Assembly (NCBI GenBank): GCA_947646735.1
Contig: CANTFK010000800.1
Span: 124,001 to 188,000 of the forward strand
Source of the DNA: Peronospora farinosa
Taxonomy: Eukaryota; Oomycota; Peronosporomycetes; Peronosporales; Peronosporaceae
Direction of reading: 5' to 3'
DNA: 64,000 nt
The notes beneath the pieces were generated by a model, which had not been told where the DNA came from, searched no databases, and was given only the letters and a program-made list of their open reading frames with translations. This document shows positions 33,623 through 44,159 of the stretch, piece after piece; within the stretch, counting starts at the first letter, position 1; every line of letters begins with the position of its first letter. The position numbers and the translations under genes are program-made.

Positions 33623-35908
33623 ATGGTGCCCGGATCTTCTGGTGACTCGGGATTTCGCCGTGAGTCCCTTAAAGAAGATGCAAAGGTCAAAACTGAACCT
33701 GGTATTGAAGCGTCAGAGGCTGAGGGATCGACACAGACGCGTGAAGAAAAAGTGTCCCCAGATCATCAGCATTTTGGAAGGGGCGCAGATGAAAAGAAAA
33801 CCAAAGAGGAAGATCAAGAAATTGATCTAGAAGGAAATCCTCTATCCCCTCCCCAGGTCCTTTCGAGGACCCCTGCGGATCGCGTTTCAAAACGCGATCC
33901 GCTGGATAAAAATCCTACGGTTAAAACCGAAGGAAATTTATCCAAAACCACTCCGAAATCGAAGAAGAAGAAGAATTCGAAGCCATCTCGAGTGAAGATG
34001 AAGGCGCCTGAATCGGATCATGATGATACCGACATGAATCTGGCGCATGAGGAAGACAAGGCGAAAGGATGGCAACTGGATCATCTGGAATGGTGTTTTC
34101 ATTGGAAGGCGCTTAAAAGATCTGTTGTCAAGCGACCCGTTCTAAAGATTTTTGAAACTGAAGTTAATTGGATCGCTGCGAGGACCAAGTTCAGCTCCCA
34201 TTCCGACACCGAACCAGTTGGAAGCGATCCGTCGGCTTATGGAGTTTCTCCAGAACGCTGGATTCACCGCTGGAGCTTTTGACGCGCAGGTGCTGTTGGA
34301 ATGCGATCATGATCGTGTGATCCAAGCAGAGCGATCTTTTTTCGAAGCTAGTTCCTCTAACTGGAGAGCGCGATCCGGTAAATCAGACGATCCAGCCGAT
34401 TGCAGATATACCAAAAGGATATCATACTGGATCGTCGCAGTATATGTCAGCGGAATTCGAAGGGGCGTCGGACGACTCGATTGATATGCAGAAAATGTCA
34501 CTTGGACCGGCTGGTGCAGCGCATATCCGCGAACGACTGGCATTGATTCAGGCCGGAGGACAATCGACGACGGCACTCACAGTTGAAGATATGAATGTGG
34601 CTGGATCAGGTCAATTGTAATCCTATTTTGAAGCTGCTATGAGAAAGTACGAGCAGGATCAAGCTCGCATGATCGCCAGTCGATCCGCGATCCCCACAAA
34701 CACCTCAAAAGTTTGCATTTCGGATGTGGATATGGAATCGGCCGGATCGCGTCAATCGCGATCCAATAATTACGATCCAGACGATTTGGGGTTGGAGGAT
34801 CTAAGACGGTCACAAGTCGCAAGTGCAGGCGCTGTACCTAATGGTGGACTTGTCACGCAGCGGATTCGAACGTCTGCGATCGCAGATTTAAAAGAATTTA
34901 CAGGACGGGACAAGGATGAAGATCGAGCGAGAAGCTGGGTTAACAAGGCCAAGTCGGCAATCTTACGCGACCAAGCTCCGGACGATGAAAAATGCCTAGT
35001 ATTTGGTGATCTATTCACGAGGCCGGCACGAAATTGGTATAGCCAGTTAAGTCGATCCACTCGGAACTCTTGGAAGTCGTTGTTGGAAACCTTCATGATC
35101 CAGTATTGTGGATATGGTATGTCTGTCGGGAGACAATACTATCATGCGAAGAAGCGATCCGATGAAACGCCATTGGAATATTTGTATCGGCTGAATGTAG
35201 CCGCGATCCGAGCAAAAAATCCCATTCGGGAGGGATCGCCCTCAATTTGCCGAGAGCATGTGGAACATTTCATTGGTATACTTGATGATCGCAATCTTGC
35301 TAAGCAGTTGACGTTGTTACGCCTTGGAGACGCCGATGATATGGAAGAAACTCTGCGAACATATCAACGCATGGAGGGAAGACAGTATCCGAGTGCAATG
35401 GGGTCACAGCAAATTTCGTCAGCGATCTGCGTCGGCCTCCACTCCGGCACCCTCGAAACCAACTCGTGCCGTGAGAGCGATTCGTCTGGAGGGCAGTAGC
35501 AGTGAGTCAGACTCGGATATTAGTGGATCAGACGCCGAAACAGATCGACGCAACCTATTTGTGGCCACAGTACCAGATCGCGTGAAGAAATATAGTGATC
35601 AACGCGCGAGATCGGACAATTTGGATCAAGATCGCGGTCCAGATCGCGTGGTGAATCAGAAGGCTTGTACCCATTGTGGGTCGAAGAAACACGATGATCG
35701 TGGATGCTGGAAGAGACTAACGTGTCAAAAGTGTGGTCGTAAGGGACATCCTTCGGACAAGTGTTTTTACACCTGTGGTGCCTGCGGAGATATCCATGAG
35801 CATGGAAAATGTCGAATGGAAGAATTCTACAACATGATACGCAAGTGGTATGTCCCAACCAAGCATGCTGGAATGCTTCCGCCGAAGGCTGAAGAAATGT
35901 TAAACTAG
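33623..35908 (+). pseudogene. gag: TE-D gag
   Basis: Structural protein. The ATG at 33623 directly follows the LTR, and VPGSSGDSGFRRESLKED aligns with the start of TE-E gag. A long charged N-terminal part is followed by a frameshift near 34170, others near 34350, and a TAA at about 34618 in GQL*SYFEAAM, where TE-E has Gln. The capsid domain (34860-35400: LKEFTGRDKDEDRARSW, FTRPARNWYSQLSRS, GRQYYHAKKRSDETPLEYLY) is well kept. The C-terminus has three zinc knuckles: CTHCGSKKHDDRGC (35666-35707), CQKCGRKGHPSDKC (35722-35763) and CGACGDIHEHGKC (about 35774-35812). It ends PPKAEEMLN at the TAG 35906-35908, within a probable frameshift signal. Confidence 0.85.
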
Positions 35909-35939
35909 GACGCTCGCCAGGTTGGAATCTGGTACGAGC
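35899..35939 (+). promoter_or_regulatory. Probable -1 ribosomal frameshift signal, TE-D gag/pol
   Basis: Heptamer G_TTA_AAC (35899-35905) ends at the gag stop TAG. After 6 nt comes a stem GCTCGCCAG / CTGG-TA-CGAGC (35912-35920 with 35929-35939), 9 bp with a 2-nt bulge and an 8-nt loop. A -1 slip gives CTA GGA CGC TCG CCA, an open frame (RSPGWNLVRA) shared with TE-E. Confidence 0.65.
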
Positions 35940-36904
35940 CAAGCGTTCTAGGCTCTGCATTTATGCATTTGTGGAAAGAAGATCGACAGATCAGGGCGTT
36001 AACACTCGAATCGACCCTACTAATACATGTGAAGATTCAAAATTTCTGCGTTCAATATCAAGCGTCGTAAGAGTTGATGAATATGCCCGATCGCCTGCGA
36101 AAATGGAGCTAGACTTAGCACCAGGATGAATCACGGGGATATTGGAAATATCATACCCCAGTAAAATGGTTCAAGCAAGCCAAGGCAACGGGCAAGATCA
36201 ACAATGAAAAGGCGATTATGTTATTTGATTCTGGAGCCGAAGTCTCAATCGTCGACACCACCTTTGCTCGTAAGGTAGGATGTGTCATTGACGAGAGTCA
36301 GAAGCAAGAATGCGTTGGGATTGGTGAGAACATATACATGACGGACGGTCGTACAAGAATCAAGATCACGCTGAATGGATCGCTAGTCTATTATTTCGAT
36401 GCTTGGGTAGGAGATCAAGTAGGTCAAGACGCGATCCTAGGAATGGATTTTATGGTCCCAGCTGGAATACGCCTGGATTTAGCAGATGGAACACTTTGTT
36501 TGCCTGATGAGGTCAGGATACTTCTGAATGGACGAAGACCCCCTTACCGGGCGACCATACAAGCGATCACAATTCCAGATCAATATGTGGTGATTCCCGT
36601 GGGCAAATCGACCGAAGTGAAGATCGGAGTTAGTCCTCCTAAAGCCAAGATCTGGGTGAGGCGCGATCCGAAGTGGGTACCTACAGTAACTACGGGACCA
36701 GGTCAGATCAAGTATCTACAGCTGACTAATATCGGCGATCAAGAAGTGACTTTAAGTCATGGATCGCCATTAGGTTGGTGGATGGTTGCTGATATGATAC
36801 CTCGGTCCCCAGGATATGTCTCGGTGGGATCGCGTCGGTATAACGAATGGCAGACATTAGCGTTCGAAGCGACAACGGATCGAGAAGAAGAACTACTGGA
36901 GTAA
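35909..36904 (+). pseudogene. TE-D aspartic protease
   Basis: Pol N-terminus. In the -1 frame RSPGWNLVRAKRS and IYAFVERR match TE-E. A one-base break near 36127 moves it to the frame 36218-36904. Protease motifs: MLFDSGAEVSIVDTTFARK (catalytic Asp at 36227), ILGMDFMVPAGIRLDLADG (about 36439-36495). The C-terminal part (VTTGPGQIKYLQLTNIGDQE, VGSRRYNEW) is shared with TE-E. A TAA at 36902 interrupts the frame, which continues directly into RT. Confidence 0.83.
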
Positions 36905-38720
36905 TATACCGGACCGCTAGTGGACCATCCTTCGTACCCTACGCCGAAGAGGATCTTAACACGCTCAAAAAAGGAAGCAGAAGAAAGGACTACGGAAACA
37001 GTGAAACCCACGACACGATCCAATGATGAATGCGATGCGATAAGAGGAATCGGTGGCAACAATGTAGAAGATCTGGTGATCGAAGATGAAAGTCAACAAG
37101 TAGCGCAATCTCCATGGGTAATAAATGCGATCAGAGGGATGTCAAATGTCGATCACGTGCAAGGGTCGTGGGGTGAAGAAAATCACAGTCACAATAACTA
37201 CACAAAGGAATGTATGGAGCGCGATCCGACAATTAATGACCGCGATCTGGCTGATCTGGAAATCAATGACCCCGATCCGACAATTAATGACTGCGATCTG
37301 GCCGATCCGGTAATTAATGACCGCGATCTGGCCGATCTGGATCGCTATGACCGCGATCTGGTCGATCCGATAGTTTATGACCGCGATCTGGCCGATCTGG
37401 ATCGCGATCTGCGAGAACAAGAGCAAGCTAGTGATACTACGACTATCAACGACGAATGCATTCTAGCCGGAGGAAGTATAAAGATGAAGCCTGAAGACTC
37501 GATGTATTATCACGAGAGTGGTGAATTGTATGCCGAAGACGTGGATCAGCATATGGCTGTCTTGCCTGAGATTGTGTCATCCACCGAAGAAGTTACGATT
37601 GATGATATCCAAGTGGGCGATCCGGGAGTTCCTCTAACCAAGGACCAAGAAGGTCTACGGCAATTGATTTGGGCGAACCTACACTTACTCATCGGCAAAG
37701 GAAACGCGCTTCCTCCTGCAGCTCGAGGAGCAGTATGTGATATCGATGTTAGTGGAGCACACCCGATCGCACAACGAGTACGACCGGTCGCTCCCAAATT
37801 TCGCGAGAAGTTAGCTGACTTAATTAAAGGATTACTATCAGCCAGGATTATCCAGCCGTCGACATCACCATGGGCTTCGCCGATTGTGGTAATCATAAAA
37901 AAGAATGGTGTCGACATTCGGTTATGTATTGACTATCGGCGGGCGAATCAACTCACGAGATTGATGGTGTATCCTATGCCGCTGATTAGCGAATTATTGC
38001 AAGATATGGATAAGGCTATGTGGTATTGTTCGTTGGATATGGCCAGTGGATTTTAAGTCGTGGATATGACCGAGCGAGCAAGGATGATTTCTGCTTTTAT
38101 CACGCCGTCAGGCCTGTTCGAGTGGTTACGAATGCCGTTTGGGCTAAAAAACGCTCCACAGATTTACTAACGTCTAATTGATAATGCACTGTATGGATAC
38201 CTCAAGATCGGTACGGATCCAAACGCAATTGCCACAGGATCACTCGACTCCGCTGATACGGTAACGGGATCGCCAAAGCTGGTTGATGTATTCACTGAAG
38301 GCGAACCGGATACTAGCCAGAAGCCATCGGTGCTCGGCCGAAGGTCATATATTGATGACATACTAATTCCAGCAACATCGTGGGCCTCCTTATATGATAA
38401 GGTAAAGCGATTGTTAGAAGTATGCAATGAATGGAATTTGTCGATCAGTCTCGCTAAAAGTTTTTGGGGACGACGTAAGGTGGACTACCTGGGTCATCAA
38501 GTCTCACTTGCAGGAATAGAAGCTCATCCAAAGGATTTGGAATCGCTGGTGAACATTCCGTTCCCAAAAACGTTACGATCGATGCAATCGTTTCTAGGAA
38601 GTTTGAATTACTATAGTCGATTTGTCGAAGACTTTGCGATTTATGCGTCAGTGTTATATGAATTACGGGAAGCAGATTTCTACGAAATCCGCTGTTCTGA
38701 CAAGATGAATGCATTGGATT
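36905..38720 (+). pseudogene. pol: TE-D reverse transcriptase
   Basis: Same frame as the protease. An acidic spacer (36905-37500) contains tandem DRDLADL / DPTIND repeats (37215-37410). RT: VCDIDVSGAHPIAQRVRPVA (about 37735), IRLCIDYRRANQLTRLMVYPMP (about 37915), WYCSLDMASGF (motif A, about 38023), a TAA at 38054 (Trp in TE-E), FGLKNAPQIY and a TAA near 38168 (Gln in TE-E), then an insertion of about 40 residues before GRRSYIDDILIP (motif C, about 38340-38375). Thumb and connection follow (YLGHQVSLAGIEAHPKDLES, FLGSLNYYSRFVEDFAIYAS). Apart from the nonsense codons the frame is unbroken. Confidence 0.87.
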
Positions 38721-39240
38721 CGAATATCGCCACCAGGAATGATTCGGATCAAAATTCCGACATTGGGGACGACCTAGATCGAGAAGGTCGGACTCGATGG
38801 GAAAAAGCGATGATTGCATTTACCATGTTGAAAGCCAAGATCGCTAATACCCCTATCCTCAAACACTTCGATCCAGATCGGCCTCCGGTAATTGTCGTAT
38901 ATGCGAGTAAATGGGCGGTTTCAGAAGCTTTCTTGCAGGAGTATGATGGCACATATTGGCCAGTTACGTTTACAAGCCGAACGCTGAAGCCTAATGAGAT
39001 CAATTACGGAATGGTCAAAGAAGGAGATACTAGCTTTACTTCGGATTTTGGATTTATGTTATTGCATGCTAGTCTCGCGAGAGATTAAAGTTTTTACGCG
39101 TTTCTCGACGATGGCCTGGTTGGTGCAATCCTTCGGTCTCAATGGCAGGCTAGGTAGGTGGGCCGCATTATTATCGACCTGGACTTTGGAGATCAAGAAA
39201 TGTGAAAAGGGCGAAGATGAAACACTTGGTGCCCTGGCTG
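38721..39240 (+). pseudogene. TE-D first, degenerate RNase H
   Basis: RNase H adjoining RT. VIVVYASKWAVSEAFLQEYD (about 38889-38950) has Tyr where the first catalytic Asp belongs, KKEILALLRILDL keeps a Glu, and FTRFSTMAWL has Arg where the third acidic residue (usually YTDHxSL) belongs. A one-base shift near 39015. TE-E shows the same Tyr and lacks the same Asp, so loss of catalysis is a family trait and not decay. Likely a structural tether, as in retroviruses with a connection domain. Confidence 0.75.
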
Positions 39241-39800
39241 CAATTGTGACTCCCCGTGAAGAAGTCGATGAAGTGTTGATCGCGATCGCTCCCCGGAAAC
39301 AGCCAAGGCAAACTCTAAGTATGCCACCGCCTACGGTGGAAGAAGATGAAAGTCTCTTGGTCGTCAGTTTCGATGGATCGGCACGAACCAAGCGAAAGGG
39401 TGGATCATACAGTGCGATAATATGGAAACTTCCTGAGTGGACTATTGTGGCTGCTGCATCGGAATATGCAACGGACTTAACAGTGAACGAAGCTGAATAT
39501 CGGGGTTTACTATTAGGCTTTGATCTGTTGGAGAATCAAACTAGGGGACGCGTTATTATTTGTGGCGACTCCAACCTAGTGATTCGACAGATGCGGGGTG
39601 AAATCGATTGCAAGGCTCCTGGACTGCAGTTGTTGCGACAGAAAGCAATGGAGAAGCTTCGATCATGGCCGATCCATGAGTTCTTACACATGAAGCGCGA
39701 CTGGAACCAAAGTGCAGATCGACTGGCGAGTACTGCTCTACAGAAGGAAGAAGGTGTGGTCATCACTTCGAGGAGATCGCCAAGATCTCATTACCCTTAA
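39241..39800 (+). pseudogene. TE-D second RNase H
   Basis: A second, complete type I RNase H: VVSFDGSARTKRKGGSYSAI (Asp, about 39360-39418), LTVNEAEYRGLLLGFDLL (Glu, about 39478-39530), IICGDSNLVIRQMRG (Asp, about 39556-39600), HMKRDWNQSADRLASTAL (final Asp, about 39690-39740). The fold and the GDSNLV pattern resemble the bacterial/archaeal-type RNase H found as a second copy in some retroelements. This part is intact. Confidence 0.8.
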
Positions 39801-39984
39801 TAGACAGGATGAGTTGTTGAAGTCGAAGCAGACCGAATCGGTGGTTAAAGTTGCTGCGATTACCAGATCAACCCGGGGAAGACGTCAACCACCTGAGATT
39901 TTGCAAGAATTTGAGCGCGAACAAGTTCGCCGTAATCGTTTCGAAGTTATGCAGTCTCATGAAGAGATAAAAGCTGAAGATTAG
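39801..39984 (+). pseudogene. TE-D pol tail: integrase deleted, chromodomain end only
   Basis: The frame reads VVKVAAITRSTRGRRQPPEI, equivalent to the start of the TE-E region at about 54735-54790, and then at once FEREQVRRNRFEVMQSHEE, equivalent to the last residues of the TE-E chromodomain (about 56365-56426). The whole integrase (about 1.6 kb in TE-E) is missing. The stop is at 39982-39984. Confidence 0.8.
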
Positions 39985-40236
39985 TGAATTGTTTATTTCG
40001 CTTACGGAGAGTGGAAATGGCTGTACAAGATGGTTGTCTAGCTGGGGGAACTAGGATATATGTGAATTTGAGTGTCGATCGAAGGTCTGAAAGAGCAGAT
40101 CGCGGCTGAAAAGCCCAAGAAACTAGACAATTGCAAGAAAGACCAAAAGGATGAAACGAAAACAGTGAAATTGTATTGAATGCTGAAGAAATTAAATCGG
40201 GTCGCGAAGTGCTACTCCAGATCGGATCGCGAGAAG
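39985..40236. other. TE-D spacer between convergent genes
   Basis: About 250 bp between the pol stop and the antisense gene stop. No open frame; it would hold overlapping 3' ends of the two convergent transcripts. Confidence 0.5.
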
Positions 40237-42740
40237 TCACTTTGGAAAAAACTTACCGGCCAGACGAGGGATCAGCGATCCCGGGTGATCTACAATCGAA
40301 GTTCGATACTGATTTCTCCACGGCTTGGCAGAGTCCAATATTGAGAGCGCGGTAGCCAGGTTAGGGATATTCTTCTTCTTACACTCCAGACCAGGATACC
40401 ATGGTCGCACTTCTGCGTACACTGGAAAGTGAAGGAAGTATGAATCCAACAAAATGTCCAGATCGCAGTGTCCTTTGACCATCCCTTGGAGAATAACGCG
40501 AAGAATTGTCTTCCAGCGGGGTCCAGATCTCGACCGACGCTGCTTGCGTTGCTGACAAAATTGCGCCAGCTCTGGATACTCCTTCCGAAGTTCGCGGGAG
40601 ATATACAGGAAGTGGGTTGCCTCCCACAAGGCTTGCCTATGGCGATCTTTATATTCGAGGTAAATGTCTGCCATATCTTTGAGCCAACCGGTCAGAGGGA
40701 AAGAGATGGGAGTAATCGGCCGACGAGTGACGTTCCACGGTTTCTGATCGTAAAGCGCAGTAACTTGTGCCGGGGTAATCATTCGTGGGATCCACTCAGA
40801 ATCAAGAAGAGATTTGGGATTGGCTTGAGGGGTGAAGATATACCCTTTCGGTCGGGACAAGTGTCGATAGAAGAACTCCACTCCCAATTCGGCAACACTG
40901 GTCAGACTGACCCGTCGGGCGGACCATGGAGCAACCTGAGTCGACGATCGGGGCTTTCGCTCACGATATCCAGGGATCCATGCATCACGTGATTTTTGGA
41001 GATCCGGCAGATCGGCGTATTGAGCGGGAGCGAGCAACGGGTTTATATCTTCACGAATGTCACTGGAAACGCTAATCTTCCCGTCCGAGTCGCTAGAAGG
41101 TTCGCCAAAAAGGTCGACCTTAGAAATCTTGGTCGTAAGGCTAGGGGGCGTATTAGGACTCGAGACTGGTGATTTTTTGGAGGGTGGGCTACCATTGTGA
41201 ATTATGATAGGGGACTGAGACGATCCGGTGTTGCCAGAGAGTTTCGTCGTGGTGGTGCGACGCCTCGCGGTTGAACGCGATCCGGATAGAGCAGCAAGTG
41301 TAGCGTCTCCGGGATCGGAAGACCATCCGTCATACTCAGAGTCAGGCGAAGGCGAGAGACACGTTTTGCGTTTCCCTTTAGCTTTCGACGGAACATTGGG
41401 TCGCGTTGTAATAATGGATCGCACCGACTTGGCAGATCGTTTTGGGGTACCAGATCGCGACGGAGTACCAGATCGCGCCAAAGTATTAGACTGTGTCGAG
41501 GTACCAAATCGCGCCGGAATTTCAGATCGCGCCGTAGTACCAGATCGCGCCAAAGTATTAGACTGTCCGAGTAACCTGATCGCGCCGGAATTTCAGATCG
41601 CGTCGAAGATCCAGATCGCGCCGGAGTACCAGATCGCGGTGGAGTACCAGATCGCGCTGAAGTACCAGATCCTTCTGAAGTATCAGATCGCGTCAGAATA
41701 CCAGATCGCGCTGGAATGCCAGATCTCTCCGAGGTCACAGATTGAGCAGAAGTACCGGAAGCGCTGCGGGGACATTTACAGGGGACGTCCAGAGTCGGTG
41801 AAGATGACGCACGTTTGCGATTGGGTGACGAGGGATTGGACAGCGCGAGAAGGCTAGTCGGAGAAGGAAGTAAGCCCATAGCCAATTCTGCCAGATGCGA
41901 ACGAAGTAAGTCTCGATCCTTGATGGCCAGATCGCGCTCCGCCTCTCGATCTGCAACTTCGGTACGAAGTCGACCCAAAGCTGCGTCGTTCCGAATACTC
42001 GCACTCAGGAGGCGATCATGATCAAGCTCAAGCGCGTTCAGCGTCTCTTGCAGTTGTTTTGCGGCTTGCTGAGCCTGATAGAGAGCTTTCTAGTACTTGG
42101 ACGCCTTGCTTTTCATGCGTCGAAAGTCAGCGGCCAAAGCACTGTCTGCCGTATTACGCTATGCGAGGATGGAGTCCAGTTGCTGTTGGAGGGACGCGAT
42201 CTGCTGACGGAATTTTCCTTCCAGAGTTCGCTAACGTTTGGCCGCCTCACGGCGGAATTTATCCTGCAGGCGATATTTCTCTGTATTGGCCCGAAAAAAG
42301 GCATTCTTCAGATCTGCGATCTCCTGAGACTGATCCGTTAGCTGATTCAGTTCTTCGTCGAGACCTTCGGCCATGTGGAGAGCGGCATCAAGTTGTTGAC
42401 GCAACTCTTCATCTCGACGCAAGAAGAATGTGCACACTCGAGACCACAACTCGTGATACGAATTCAGTTCCGTCTCCAGCTAATTTCCACGAAATTCCTG
42501 CTCCCGTAAGGCATTTTCCATGGAGTGATAACTTTCCACGATGGTATCTTGGGCTTCCAGGCGGTCATATAGTGAAGAAACCAACGAGATCGCGTTTTGA
42601 CGATCTGTGACGGGAGGAAGGATTATTCGGGTAGACGGGAGCAAGATACGCGATCCGGTAGAGGAACCCATCGTTGGATCGCGCGTAACGAGCACACCAG
42701 TTTGGGGGTGGCGATCGTTTTCGGGTGTAGATCTGGCCAT
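40237..42740 (-). pseudogene. TE-D antisense accessory gene (coiled coil, repeats, conserved C-terminal domain)
   Basis: Minus-strand gene from ATG 42740 to a stop at 40237-40239, about 830 codons, running against gag-pol and starting 86 bp from the 3' LTR. N-terminal half (42740-41880): coiled coil (DEELRQQLDAALHMAEGLDE, ALYQAQQAAKQLQETLNALE) in one frame with four TAG codons (42480, 42231, 42159, 42090). Middle (41447-41760): about 16 units of 18 bp encoding Arg-Ser-Gly-Thr-Pro-type repeats, with a frame change near 41575. C-terminal half (40237-41100): a domain shared with TE-E, including TPISFPLTGWLKDMADIYLE, RHRQALWEATHFL, GMVKGHCDLDILLDSYF and IPRLAGKFF. No known family recognised; no membrane segments. 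Basic stretches (KAKGKRK) could be nuclear signals. Confidence 0.75.
41447..41760. repeat. 18-bp coding minisatellite in the TE-D antisense gene
   Basis: About 16 units of GTACCAGATCGCGCCGGA and variants; most contain GATCGCG. In the antisense gene each unit adds six residues of the type S-G-T-P-A-R. Confidence 0.85.
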
Positions 42741-42825
42741 AAGGGACGAAGTGACGAGAAGAGTGAAGCGAGACAGTGCACAGTTAGGCCAACACTGTAT
42801 GTGGGCTATCGGTGCAGGGGACGAT

Positions 42826-44159
42826 TGTGGCGAAGTGAAAGAGTGAATTTCGCCAAGTGTGATCGCATATTTTCGGTTAAGTCCGAAATGGCCAATATAA
42901 ATGAGTCGCGATCTCGTGGCCAATATTGATGAGTCGCGATCTCGCAGAAAAGTTTCAAGATGATGTCAAATGAGATGGAAAACAGTGAATGGTGGAGTTT
43001 GCAGTTCTATGTGGGTTAAATATGGCCTAGAACTATGCAATTGCGATCTCCAGTTTTTTTTCGATGGCGATCCGCGTGAGCGTGATCGCTAAGAAGGAGG
43101 ATTGGTACATCCAAGTATGTGAAAGACGGTCTGGTGTGGATCACGTTGCTATGAAATACTGGAATGAGCTGGAAATGACGCGTCATATAGATGGACCATC
43201 TCACATGACCCGAGAAACGGTGAAGAGGACAAGTCGTGATCCGGCGGATCGGTATCCGATACTATTTATTAGTACCGCGATCTGGTACTAATTATTTAGT
43301 ACCGCGATCCGATACTAATTATTTAGTACCGCGATCCGATACTAATTATTAGTACCGCGATCCGATACTAATTATTAGTACCGCGATCCGATACTAATTA
43401 TTAGTACCGCGATCCGATACTAAAATGGTATTAGACCCAAGCGAGGTAGCGATCCAGATCGCGGCGATATTGGAGTGGACCACATTACAAGATCTGATTT
43501 TTCCGAAAGGGCGATACGTGGCAATAGATCCTGAGCTACAGATAGTCAAGATCATAGGTTTTGGTATTTGATTGGTTAACATTAACAGAGTTCGATTTTA
43601 CTTCTAAGACACGCAAGCTTCTCTTCCGGGTGGGATAACTTTGGCCCCCCGACGACTCAAGAGCATCTGCTACGCCTAGACACAAGTGATATCCCTGGAT
43701 TGTTTGGCCAGGGATTACAAGAATTCTCAAAACAAACAACTCCCCCTGCGATTGGACGCAGCACAACAAGAAAAGGACAAGGTACAAGATCGCGAGACGG
43801 CTCAAGTGGTCAGAAGATCAAGTATATCAAGTATATCAAGTGGACCAAGTATCTACATTTTTGGACAAGGCGATCTCAAGAGAGATCAGGACGACTCAAA
43901 TAGAGCACCCCAAGAACAAATGCGATCGTGTGGGGAATTCCACTCGATCGCCCCCCCCCCCCCACCTATCCCTAACACAATCAAGTTCAACATCGACTCA
44001 AGTCTACCGAGAAGAGAGCAACCCGCCCTACCGACGGGTACACAAGGTGAGGAAGGCTATACACACGGAATCGGGGTACCCCCTCCGTTAGTCGGTCGTC
44101 TGGGCGCCAGTGGAGAGTTGGGATCGCATCAGCAATTTTGCGAATCCCACTCCACCACA
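42826..44159 (+). repeat. TE-D 3' LTR
   Basis: 1334 bp, TGTGGCGAAG...CTCCACCACA, followed by AAGG (44160-44163), matching the left flank: 4-bp target duplication. It has six 26-bp units against eight in the 5' LTR and a short duplicated GGCCAATAT...GAGTCGCGATCTC block near 42888-42945. The last about 265 bp, from 43889, differ strongly from the 5' LTR. GCAGGGGACGAT just before the LTR may be the polypurine tract. Confidence 0.92.

Noticed and set aside
43944..43972. Long C run in the TE-D 3' LTR (and G run at 11090-11101)
   Set aside because: Homopolymers of this length are prone to sequencing error; no functional weight given.
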